From Verrucomicrobiota bacterium (GTDB lineage Bacteria; Verrucomicrobiota; Verrucomicrobiia; Limisphaerales; UBA9464), in assembly GCA_025354845.1 (NCBI GenBank), contig JANXMD010000275.1:1-9964 (forward strand): a stretch of DNA of 9,964 bases. The letters are read 5' to 3'. Below the pieces are notes generated by a model. It was not told where the DNA came from, made no database searches, and worked only from the letters and a program-made list of their open reading frames with translations. The position numbers and the translations under genes were made by a program. Shown here piece by piece: positions 1 through 6,356 of this stretch. The number at the start of each line of letters is the position of its first letter. Position 1 is the first letter of the stretch.

Positions 1-23
1 CCTTCCCAATTTTCAGTCAGGCT

Positions 24-710
24 CTAAGGCATCGGAGGCGGTGGGAGAGGGCGATCAGGCTGAATCAACAGGAGGTCTTCGAACAACGCGTTTGGATCTG
101 CGACGCCAAACGCGAGGATCTGAACCATCAATTGATTGGTCGCTTGCTCGCGCTGGGCCACCCATCGTGCTCGCTCGGACTGCTGGATAGACGCGATCGA
201 CTTCAGCACAAGGTCCTTTTCTTCGCCTTGATGAAGGTCCTCGCTTCGGACCCGTTCTCGCTGGCCTGCCGCAACATTATCGGCGTGGAGTATGCGCTGC
301 TCGCTCGCTGCAGCACGCAACAACTCCAACAATACCGGGCGAAGCGCACATTTCGCAGACTCAACCGGAAGGCCGAATCGCAGTAGCGAGTTAAAGGCCA
401 TTCGAATCTCGGGCGTTGGCTCCGCAAGGAGAGCTTCCCCATCCAGGATCGCCCTCGTTTCAATCGACGATCTGGACACTGGCATCGATCCAGCTGCCGC
501 GAATCGGCTCCGAATTTCACTCTTTCCAATCAGGTTGATTCGATTGGTTTCATCGGACATCGGCAATTTATCCGCTCTGCCTCTCGCAGGAACGTAGGGA
601 AGTATGCCATTCACGCTCAAACGCAACCAAACGGCGACCATCCCAATTAGGAGAATCGCGGAGACTCCAAGGGCTCTCCCGACGGTACGACGCTTGGGTG
701 TCCTGTTCAT
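24..710 (-). CDS. Uncharacterised protein with single N-terminal membrane anchor
   Basis: I do not recognise the family. The 228-residue product has a basic N-terminus (NRTPKRR), then one hydrophobic segment at about residues 14-36, so it is probably anchored in the inner membrane with the rest outside the cytoplasm. The remainder is soluble-looking: a charged, helix-rich stretch at about 125-200 (rich in E, R, Q, A; possible coiled coil) and a proline-rich end (PLPPPPMP). No catalytic motif is visible. The ATG (708-710) overlaps the stop of the upstream gene as ATGA, and no strong ribosome binding site precedes it, so translation is probably coupled to the upstream exported protein. The two products may be partners; that is inference. 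The reading frame is intact and codon use resembles the upstream gene. Existence as a gene is fairly sure; function is unknown. Confidence 0.75.
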   Translation of the reverse strand: MNRTPKRRTVGRALGVSAILLIGMVAVWLRLSVNGILPYVPARGRADKLPMSDETNRINLIGKSEIRSRFAAAGSMPVSRSSIETRAILDGEALLAEPTPEIRMAFNSLLRFGLPVESAKCALRPVLLELLRAAASEQRILHADNVAAGQRERVRSEDLHQGEEKDLVLKSIASIQQSERARWVAQREQATNQLMVQILAFGVADPNALFEDLLLIQPDRPLPPPPMP

Positions 711-1480
711 TTTGCCGGCTTATTATACCCGATGGAAACGGTTGGAAGATAGTCGGAGAGCAGGTTGCTTCCGTTGAAGGTGACGAAGGTATCCTGAAGA
801 GGAGCGGTAGAGAGCTCGTAAGACCAGGGCTTGAGATTTCCACCCAGATCGCAGGTGCGGTATTCGGTCGCCGTGGCCTCAAGTCGAAGCGCCACTCGCT
901 TGGGAAAGCGGAGCTTGACTCCCGCGAATTTGGCGACCTCGACCCGCACTCTCATCCGTGTTGGGACGACCTCAAGTTCACTCTTTGCAATCACACGCCA
1001 CCGAGAATCGAACGCTTGGCAAAACCAACGCACCCTTCCGACTCCGTGTTTGAACGTCTCGGTTGAAACCGGTAGCTTCGCAACGCTCGAATCTGGGCGC
1101 AGGGTCTCAACGTGGGTTTCCCAAACCGGCTTCCCGTCAACCGTATCCCTGTAGTGGTTCCGAATCGTCGTGACGATAGTCTGATTGGGGACGATCCCGC
1201 GGGTCTCCCGATGGATCTCGGTGTAGTCCTCAACACTAATATTGGCGGAGAGAACTGAGTAATCCAGAGCGGTATTAATCCCGATTTTTGCGGCTTCTGT
1301 AGCGGGTCCGATAATGAGTTCTGCCTTGGCAAGAACCGGATTGGCAAACGCATCCGAAGGTGCCTCAGCCCTCACAGCACCGCCGAGAAGCCAGACCAGA
1401 CACAGGAAGGCAATGGGGATTCGAGAGCGAGTATTTGAGATCCCACTGAACAAGTCGAACGACCAACGCACGCAATACAT
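707..1480 (-). CDS. Exported protein of unknown function
   Basis: The 257-residue product carries a signal peptide: basic residues to about R20, a hydrophobic core (IPIAFLCLVWLLGG) and a likely cleavage site after AVRA near residue 38. The mature part looks beta-rich, with many alternating hydrophobic/charged stretches, and has two cysteines (C154, C210) that could form a disulfide. I recognise no domain. An in-frame TTG six bases upstream (1484-1486) would give a longer protein, but it directly abuts the AAGGAG at 1487-1492. The ATG at 1478-1480 has ideal 6-nt spacing from that site, so I chose it. The gene ends in an ATGA overlap with the downstream anchored protein, indicating a two-gene operon. 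Third codon positions are only about half G/C (43 of the first 80 codons by hand count), lower than in the glycosyltransferase gene. Function unknown; gene call good. Confidence 0.8.
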   Translation of the reverse strand: MYCVRWSFDLFSGISNTRSRIPIAFLCLVWLLGGAVRAEAPSDAFANPVLAKAELIIGPATEAAKIGINTALDYSVLSANISVEDYTEIHRETRGIVPNQTIVTTIRNHYRDTVDGKPVWETHVETLRPDSSVAKLPVSTETFKHGVGRVRWFCQAFDSRWRVIAKSELEVVPTRMRVRVEVAKFAGVKLRFPKRVALRLEATATEYRTCDLGGNLKPWSYELSTAPLQDTFVTFNGSNLLSDYLPTVSIGYNKPAK

Positions 1481-1486
1481 AAACAA

Positions 1487-1492
1487 CTCCTT
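1487..1492 (-). promoter_or_regulatory. Ribosome binding site deciding the start of the 707-1480 gene
   Basis: On the minus strand AAGGAG lies six bases upstream of the ATG at 1478-1480. It touches the alternative TTG at 1484-1486 with no spacer, which argues against that longer start. Confidence 0.8.
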
Positions 1493-1702
1493 GTTTCATC
1501 GTTCCGAGTGGGCGGCGTTCATACCAGACTCCGCTGCCCATGTTCTGAACACTCTTGGATTAACCCTCCTCGGCTTGATGCGGATCTCATCCAGCCGCAG
1601 GGCCTGGGGGGCGTCAACTGTGCCTTCCATGCACTGGTGATCTTCTCATCGTCCGCAGCCAAGGGTGGCATCAACGAGGAACTCGATCACCACGATGCCC
1701 AA

Positions 1703-1820
1703 GAGCCCGGGCGGGGCGGCATTTTCCGTCATGGCGTGCACCTGACGATGTCGCTCCCAACGGAGCTCGGGCGTTCCGTTGGTATCCTTGCTACAACGAT
1801 GCCGCGCCGACGGCGCTAGG
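1703..1820. repeat. Interspersed repeat, copy A
   Basis: It aligns without gaps to 2004-2121 at a constant offset of 301 bp, with 107 of 118 positions identical by hand count, including an uninterrupted 34-bp match at 1736-1769. Weaker similarity continues a little below 1703. Internally it can form a hairpin: caacgga (1758-1764) pairs with tccgttg (1775-1781), a 7-bp stem with a 10-nt loop. A second short stem (gccg/cggc) lies at 1801-1814. The differences from copy B change amino acids in the frame that is open in both copies, so it does not behave like a conserved coding sequence. It is most likely a non-coding, REP-like dispersed element; family membership is inference. Confidence 0.8.
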
Positions 1821-2003
1821 AGGCGATGCAGGTGGAGACGAAGGAGAGGGCCTGAGTCCTCTTTATTGACACAAATAGGCGTGCAGTTTCTGGCCTGTGG
1901 AATGCGCCTTCAGCGCCTTGGAGTTGAGTGAGGGCAGATTCCTGGGACTCGCGCCCCCTGTTGGAGTTGTGATGGGCCGTTGCCTCTGAACGGCGAGGTC
2001 AAT

Positions 2004-2121
2004 GAGCCCCAGCGGAGCGGCATCATCCGTCGTGGAGTGCACCTGACGATGTCGCTCCCAACGGAGCTCGAGCGTTCCGTTGGTATCCTTGCCACAACGA
2101 TGCCGCGCCGACGGCACTGGG
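2004..2121. repeat. Interspersed repeat, copy B
   Basis: Direct copy of the element at 1703-1820, same orientation, 107/118 identical. Its hairpin (stem arms 2059-2065 and 2076-2082) encloses the 8-bp perfect palindrome gctcgagc, which copy A has lost through one substitution (gctcgggc). It lies about 65 bp beyond the stop of the PIG-L gene (minus strand), so it would be in that gene's 3' untranslated RNA. The unit may extend further toward 1863, since a frame stays open there, but copy A does not clearly share that part. Confidence 0.8.
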
Positions 2122-2185
2122 ATGAATTCCCTACCACCCAACACTCCACCCAGCTCGGAGGGAGCCTCGCCCGACCAAGCAGCCA

Positions 2186-3052
2186 CTAAATCGCACCAGC
2201 GAAGAGCGACGCCGGATCCTGCTGAATCGAAAGCGTGCGACCACCCGTCCACGCCGGCGTCACCGCGCCGTCGCGCCACTGACTGGCGCGGTAGAGCGTC
2301 GCGAATCCGAAGTCAGGCGCCGCTCCGCCCTGGCCGCCCACCAACTCACTGCCTCGACGAACATTGTCGAGCATCCACGCGGGTAGCAGCAGGTGGAACG
2401 GATTGCGGCGTACCTCGCCGGCGTGAAAGGAAACCCCGGTGACCTGATCCGCCACGTTGGCTTCGGGGACTTCGACCATGAGATTCGGCCGCGTCATCTG
2501 ACCCCAGTATTCCGTTTCAATCAGCTGGGTCTGAAAACTCCGCGGCAGTTGCGCGAGGGCATCCAGAACCAGGTGATGGGTGCCAATATGGGTCCCGTTC
2601 CAATCGGCGACATGCGGGACGAAGACCACCGCGGGCCGGTGAGCTTCGAGAATCGTGGCGATGGAACTCACCGACTGCTTCCAGAATGCAGGATCCTCTT
2701 CACGGCACTTTGGGGTGACTCGTTCGAGTCCATTGGGTGCCGTTTGCACCAGACCGAATCCCATGAAGGCGCACGCGGCCTGCAATTCGGTGAGTCGCTC
2801 CGCCTGACGGGCGCGGTTGCTGCCCAGGGTCACGGCCACATTGACCACGTTCCAAGCGTTCTCCCGACGCAGACGCAAGGCGAGACCTCCGATCAGGCAT
2901 TCGTCATCAGGATGCGGGGAAAAGATGAGGGCCGCGGGAGCGCCCGCCAACACGGGCGGATTCGGCGCCGCCGGAAAACCACCGAGTGGAAAGGAACGTC
3001 CTTCGCGGAAGAGTCGTGCGTGGTCGGCGACGAGGCTGGCGTACGGATTCAT
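2186..3052 (-). CDS. PIG-L (LmbE-like) family deacetylase
   Basis: A 288-residue member of the PIG-L/LmbE superfamily, zinc-dependent enzymes that remove N-acetyl groups from amino sugars such as GlcNAc conjugates. The diagnostic metal-binding and catalytic motif SPHPDDE is at residues 45-51 (H47, D49, D50), following a hydrophobic beta strand. A second histidine cluster, THIGTHH at 154-160, is in the place where the family supplies its third metal ligand. About 40 residues precede the first strand (YASLVADHARLFREGRSF), longer than in minimal members. There is no signal peptide, so it is probably cytoplasmic. The ATG start gives a complete N-terminus, but no Shine-Dalgarno is visible upstream. 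It is transcribed divergently from the PH-domain pair. The substrate cannot be read from the sequence. LmbE-like domains also occur fused to glucosamine-6-phosphate deaminases in some bacteria; here it stands alone. Confidence 0.95.
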   Translation of the reverse strand: MNPYASLVADHARLFREGRSFPLGGFPAAPNPPVLAGAPAALIFSPHPDDECLIGGLALRLRRENAWNVVNVAVTLGSNRARQAERLTELQAACAFMGFGLVQTAPNGLERVTPKCREEDPAFWKQSVSSIATILEAHRPAVVFVPHVADWNGTHIGTHHLVLDALAQLPRSFQTQLIETEYWGQMTRPNLMVEVPEANVADQVTGVSFHAGEVRRNPFHLLLPAWMLDNVRRGSELVGGQGGAAPDFGFATLYRASQWRDGAVTPAWTGGRTLSIQQDPASLFAGAI

Positions 3053-3127
3053 GGCGGAGCGGAGGTTAGCGGGACGGGCCGGTGAAGGGAAAGCGGGACG
3101 TTTTGCTACCGGCGCGGAAGATGAGTG

Positions 3128-3272
3128 AAACCGCTGATGGACGCAGATGAACGCAGATCAATGGGCGCGGAAGAAGAGTTTCGAGAGGCACCAAAGGGGT
3201 GAGTTTCTTAAACCGGAATCGATCGAAGCATGCCTCTCCGTATCTGCGTTCATCTGCGTCCATCAGCGGTTT
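3128..3272. repeat. Perfect 31-bp inverted repeat in the divergent intergenic region
   Basis: Positions 3128-3158 and 3242-3272 are exact reverse complements over 31 bp, separated by 83 bp. Each arm contains the near-tandem 10-mer pair acgcagatga/acgcagatca. The element fills much of the 302-bp gap between the divergent PIG-L and PH-domain genes. An open frame running through the right arm (GTG at 3199) in phase with the PH gene is therefore probably repeat sequence rather than coding. In RNA the arms could pair into a long stem in the leader of either gene. The arm resembles short intergenic repeats (ctgatggacgcagatgaacgcagat type) that I recall from many bacterial genomes; that resemblance is from memory and unchecked. 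Confidence 0.85.
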
Positions 3273-3348
3273 AAACTTCCGTCTCTGGGTTGATGGAAAG
3301 CGCTTCCGGATTGTCCACTTGCGTCCGACTACTGCCCAGCGCCTCATC

Positions 3349-3352
3349 AGGA
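3349..3352 (+). promoter_or_regulatory. Weak ribosome binding site supporting the GTG start at 3355
   Basis: AGGA two bases upstream of GTG 3355-3357. The spacing is short, so support is modest. The main reason for the start is that the upstream in-frame sequence runs through the inverted repeat, and the protein from 3355 begins as I would expect for this family (MSEHVDDAAIYQIERPH). Confidence 0.4.
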
Positions 3353-3354
3353 AC

Positions 3355-3933
3355 GTGAGCGAACACGTTGACGACGCCGCGATTTATCAGATCGAGCGGC
3401 CTCATGCGAACCTCTGGAAGTACTACGCCCTGTGCTGCCTGATGGTTTTCCCCGCCGCTCCCATCCTGCTCCCGATCCACTGGTTCCGGTATCACTCGAT
3501 GCGGTACCATTTCACCGCAGAAGGCGTTTCGATGAGTTGGGGCGTGCTATTCCGCCGTCAGATACTGCTCAACTACGCGCGCATCCAGGACATCCACCTT
3601 CAGTCCAACCTGCTTGAGCGATGGCTGGGATTGGGCCGATTGCTGATTCAGACCGCGAGCGGCAGTTCGAGCGCGGAAATGACCATCGAGGGACTTCAAG
3701 AGTTCGAGGTGGTTCGGGATTTCCTCTACTCGCGAATGCGCGGCGTGAAGGATCATCCCCACGCCTCCGCGCCGGTGACTCCTTCCGGTCCGGCAACAGC
3801 AGAAATCTCTGCGCCTCCCGCTGAGACGGAACTTGCTGGGATCCTGCGCGAGATCGCGTCCGAGATGCGCTCATTGCGTGAAGCCGTCGAGCTTCGGAAT
3901 GACGCCACCCCTGGAGGCCCGGGCCATGTTTGA
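3355..3933 (+). CDS. Membrane-anchored bacterial PH-domain protein (YdbS-like)
   Basis: The 192-residue product has a short cytoplasmic N-terminus, a hydrophobic hairpin or single membrane segment at about residues 22-44 (YYALCCLMVFPAAPILLPI), then a bacterial PH (bPH2/YdbS-like) domain at about 48-130. Core signatures are MRYHFTAEGVSMSWGVLFRR, YARIQDIHL (74-82), WLGLG (90-94) and the glycine/serine turn QTASGSSSAEMTIEG. A Pro/Ala-rich linker (about 136-157) leads to a short amphipathic helix ETELAGILREIASEMRSLRE. The frame is open from a GTG at 3199, but that extension is encoded by the inverted repeat, so I start at GTG 3355; TTG 3319 is also possible. The stop overlaps the ATG of the next PH gene by 8 bp (ATGTTTGA), indicating translational coupling. 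In Bacillus, YdbS/YdbT pairs have been linked to envelope stress and peptide resistance; whether that holds here is inference. Confidence 0.9.
   Translation: MSEHVDDAAIYQIERPHANLWKYYALCCLMVFPAAPILLPIHWFRYHSMRYHFTAEGVSMSWGVLFRRQILLNYARIQDIHLQSNLLERWLGLGRLLIQTASGSSSAEMTIEGLQEFEVVRDFLYSRMRGVKDHPHASAPVTPSGPATAEISAPPAETELAGILREIASEMRSLREAVELRNDATPGGPGHV
3913..3917 (+). promoter_or_regulatory. Ribosome binding site for the second PH-domain gene
   Basis: GGAGG eight bases upstream of ATG 3926-3928, inside the end of the preceding gene. It fixes the start at 3926 in preference to the in-frame upstream ATG at 3833, whose extra 31 residues (rich in C, R, P) merely overlap the first PH gene. Confidence 0.85.
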
Positions 3934-4885
3934 ACGGTTGAGCCGAAAACTTCTGGTTCTGCTCAAAGTCCCGCACGATCCCGAGCCACCGGCAGGCGGG
4001 CCCGGGACACTTCAGGTCTTTCGCGCCGGTCGCGCCTACTACCGGTTGAACCTCGTGGTGTGGGCCGTGAAGCAGGGGGTCGCTCTGGCTGCGTTTGTTT
4101 TCTGGTTTTGGGCGCTGTTGTACTGGGAATCGACCGTTCGCGAGGCGGCGACGGCTTCGGTGTCCCCGGCCTCGGCTGCGCCGGTCGCCACGGTCGCGGC
4201 CGCCACCCCACCGTCCCCCAGTGAATCCGAGCCCGCGAAGAACTCCACGACCAAGAAGCGGAAAAGCAGTCGGAAGGGCCCCACCATCCAACAACTACTG
4301 GTCCGCCTCTACCAGAAGACCCCGTCGCTTGTCTTTCCGTTGCTCTGGATCGCCAAGGGCATCTCGCTGGCGGTCTACCTGGTCCAGTTGCCCATTACCT
4401 ATCTGATTCTGCGGCTGGACTACGAACAGCGCTGGTATTTGGTGACCGATCGCAGCCTGCGGCTTCGTTCCGGAGTGTGGTCGGTCCGCGAACTCACCAT
4501 GAGCTTTGCCAATTTGCAGCAGATCACCGTCAGCCAAGGTCCGCTGCAACGGTTCCTGGGACTCGCCGACGTGTGTGTCCAATCAGCTGGGGGCGGCGGC
4601 GCGATGGCGGGCCATGGGGGCGCCCAGCATGCGTCGCTTCACTCCGGAATCTTTCACGCCGTAGAGAACGCCCACGAAATTCGCGACCTGATCGTGGAAC
4701 GCCTGCGACGATTCCGGGAGGCTGGTTTGGGCGATCCGGAAGAAACCCGGCACGCCGCCGCCATGTCCTCGGTCGGAACTCCGGGCGTGGCAGTCGTCGG
4801 TGCTGAGACGTTGGCGGCGGCGCGTGAACTGCTCGACGAAGTTCGCCGTTTCCGCCGGACGCCCTCCCGGACTCGGATCAGTTGA
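3926..4885 (+). CDS. Membrane-anchored bacterial PH-domain protein, second of pair
   Basis: The 319-residue product has a membrane segment at about 42-67 (LNLVVWAVKQGVALAAFVFW onward). A low-complexity linker follows at about 70-120, rich in A/P/S/T and ending in a basic patch (TKKRKSSRKG). A second hydrophobic segment spans about 134-163, then a bPH2-type PH domain about 168-262. The PH core (FANLQQITVS, 195-204; FLGLADVCVQSAGGG, 210-224) parallels the motif in the upstream gene (YARIQDIHL, WLGLG, IQTASG), so the two are paralogues. A Gly/Ala/His-rich insertion (GGGGAMAGHGGAQH) interrupts the domain, and the C-terminus is a helix (AETLAAARELLDEVRRFRR). The start is ATG 3926, with GGAGG and 8-nt spacing. 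The gene overlaps the upstream PH gene by 8 bp and, at its 3' end, the convergent ROK gene by 8 bp. The role is probably at the inner membrane with its partner; the ligand is unknown. Confidence 0.92.
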   Translation: MFERLSRKLLVLLKVPHDPEPPAGGPGTLQVFRAGRAYYRLNLVVWAVKQGVALAAFVFWFWALLYWESTVREAATASVSPASAAPVATVAAATPPSPSESEPAKNSTTKKRKSSRKGPTIQQLLVRLYQKTPSLVFPLLWIAKGISLAVYLVQLPITYLILRLDYEQRWYLVTDRSLRLRSGVWSVRELTMSFANLQQITVSQGPLQRFLGLADVCVQSAGGGGAMAGHGGAQHASLHSGIFHAVENAHEIRDLIVERLRRFREAGLGDPEETRHAAAMSSVGTPGVAVVGAETLAAARELLDEVRRFRRTPSRTRIS

Positions 4886-6278
4886 TCACCGGCAAGCTTG
4901 CCGCGGCGACCGCCTGACCGTGGCGCTTGTCCTTCTCGTCCGGGATGTGAAAGGCGGTTCGCGACGAGATCGCCGGAAATTCTCGATCCAACACCTCACG
5001 GGCGCCGGCGAGCATGAGGTCTCCACCGGGACCGCTGGTGACGCGACCCAAGATCAGCACGTTGCGGAAGTCGTAGAAGTCGGCGTAGTGCGCGAGACCG
5101 TAGCCCAGGTAAGTGCCCAATGTCCGATAGATGCGCGCGGCACGCTCGTCGCCAGCCGCCATCGCCGCCTGCACTGCCTTGAGTTGTTCGGGTAGCGGGA
5201 GGCTGCCGCTAATGGACAATTCCGAAGCGGGAATGAGCCGACCCACAGCTTGCTGCGAGAAGAACTGCACGCCACAGCCACCGTCACCGCTCCATTCATC
5301 CGGCGGGGCATCGTGCCGGTAGTCCACGGGATTGAACGCGAGCTCGTTCAGCCAGGTCGTGATGTTCCCTTCCGCGGTGACGAAGCCGGCCGCGGTACTG
5401 GTCCCGAGGGCGATCCCGAGGACGGAATTGCACCCCAGGGACATTGAGGCTGCCAGCGCGGTGACCTCACCATCGTTCACCACGTCGAACGGAATGCCGT
5501 TCCAGGCCCGGCCCAATTCCAGGAAGAGATCCTTCACCCGCGACTCAAACAAGTCCCGGGGTACTCCGCGGAAGAGTGATGCCACCTTGACCCGGTTGTT
5601 CACGTACACACCCGCGGCACTGCCGCCGATGCCGTCCACCCTGGGCAGGTGGGCGGCCGCCTTGCGCAACGAATCCATGACTCCGTCGAAATGATACTGC
5701 GGATCCGGCTGAAAGTAGGGATCCCAGACGGTCTCCTCGCTGAAGACGCATTTGCCGTCGATCACTGCGGCGACCTTGCGATCACTTCCGCCCAGATCGA
5801 ACCCGATTCGGCAACCCTCCCAATGCCGACCCAGCGGCGCGGTGTTGGAACGGGGCGCCGGGAGGTCCGCCACCGACTTCGCGAACACCACTTCGATCGG
5901 CCGATCGTAAATGCGCTGGCCGATGATCTCGGAATCAAACCGCCCGACCGCGGTCTCCGAGTAATGCCGGCGCAGAGAATCCGCCAGCGCGACCGGGCCG
6001 GCGAGATGGATGCGGAAGCCGCCCCAGGCCCACAGAAGGAACTTGGAGAGACGTTCCACGAAGAAGTCATTCGCCGCCGCCGCGGGATGCGCCGCATCGA
6101 GAACCTGGAAAGCGTGGTGAAACACCGAACCATCGGCCTGCTCAAGCGCGAGGGTCACGGGCACCGTCGCCGCGGCGTGAAACGAGCGCGTGGCGAGGGC
6201 GGCGGGTCGGAATCCGGGATCGAGCACCGGCACCACCGCGGGTACCGTCAGGAATTGGGAAAGCGCGGACTTGGACAT
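4878..6278 (-). CDS. ROK-family sugar kinase-like protein with N-terminal extension
   Basis: The 466-residue product belongs to the actin-like ATPase fold ROK family (sugar kinases and related regulators). About 155 residues precede the fold. Then come the phosphate-1 motif GFDLGGSDRKVA (159-170), the VVNDGEVTA segment with the probable catalytic base D269, phosphate-2 GIALGTSTAAGF (288-299), and an adenosine-site motif VLILGRVTSGPGGD (407-420). It is longer than typical ROK kinases (about 300 residues). The usual zinc motif CxCGxxGCxE is missing; the region reads GDGGCGVQFFSQQ (331-343). No helix-turn-helix is apparent in the extension. The frame is open to a TTG at 6312-6314, but ATG 6276-6278 gives the more natural start MSKSALSQFL; neither has a clear Shine-Dalgarno. 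The gene lies 78 bp after the Sel1 gene on the same strand and converges on the PH pair with an 8-bp overlap. Substrate unknown; (amino)hexose is the likely class. Confidence 0.93.
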   Translation of the reverse strand: MSKSALSQFLTVPAVVPVLDPGFRPAALATRSFHAAATVPVTLALEQADGSVFHHAFQVLDAAHPAAAANDFFVERLSKFLLWAWGGFRIHLAGPVALADSLRRHYSETAVGRFDSEIIGQRIYDRPIEVVFAKSVADLPAPRSNTAPLGRHWEGCRIGFDLGGSDRKVAAVIDGKCVFSEETVWDPYFQPDPQYHFDGVMDSLRKAAAHLPRVDGIGGSAAGVYVNNRVKVASLFRGVPRDLFESRVKDLFLELGRAWNGIPFDVVNDGEVTALAASMSLGCNSVLGIALGTSTAAGFVTAEGNITTWLNELAFNPVDYRHDAPPDEWSGDGGCGVQFFSQQAVGRLIPASELSISGSLPLPEQLKAVQAAMAAGDERAARIYRTLGTYLGYGLAHYADFYDFRNVLILGRVTSGPGGDLMLAGAREVLDREFPAISSRTAFHIPDEKDKRHGQAVAAASLPVIN

Positions 6279-6356
6279 CGGCGCTAGACTGGAAACCGTC
6301 GGGGCTGCTGACAAGCCTCGGGCGCGCTGCCGCCTAGGTTTACCGCCCGACCCGAT

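Larger units (their letters stand above)
1481..2185. other. Gene-poor intergenic region carrying two repeat copies
   Basis: This 705-bp stretch lies between the start of the exported-protein gene and the stop of the PIG-L gene. It contains two direct copies of a 118-bp repeat (listed separately). No reading frame in it has a convincing start, ribosome binding site or recognisable product. A 44-codon minus-strand frame at 1496-1630 lacks a Shine-Dalgarno sequence. In the same frame just upstream is another short open stretch ending in TGA, which could be a decayed gene or part of the repeat. A further small hairpin, with arms gccgtt and aacggc around a 7-nt loop, sits at 1977-1995. The promoter of the left operon should lie in the lower part of this region, but I see no clear -35/-10 pair. 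Confidence 0.6.

Noticed and set aside
1500..1600. Possible promoter (TTCAGA ... TGGTATGAA on the minus strand) for the left operon
   Set aside because: The spacing between the hexamers is about 20 bp and the matches are weak; I cannot distinguish it from chance.
1496..1630. 44-codon minus-strand ORF just upstream of the exported-protein gene
   Set aside because: No Shine-Dalgarno sequence, no recognisable product, and an in-frame stop shortly upstream. Possible gene remnant, but not supportable as a gene.
1863..2279. 138-codon minus-strand frame through repeat copy B
   Set aside because: It overlaps the end of the PIG-L gene in another frame and otherwise consists of repeat sequence. The corresponding frame in copy A diverges with amino-acid-changing differences and then stops.
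3066..3347. 93-codon minus-strand frame in the divergent intergenic region
   Set aside because: It is made mostly of the two inverted-repeat arms and their loop, with no family resemblance. Both arms being open is a property of the repeat.
3569..4294. 241-codon open frame on the minus strand
   Set aside because: Antisense to both PH-domain genes; composition is R/G/P-rich low complexity typical of a shadow frame.
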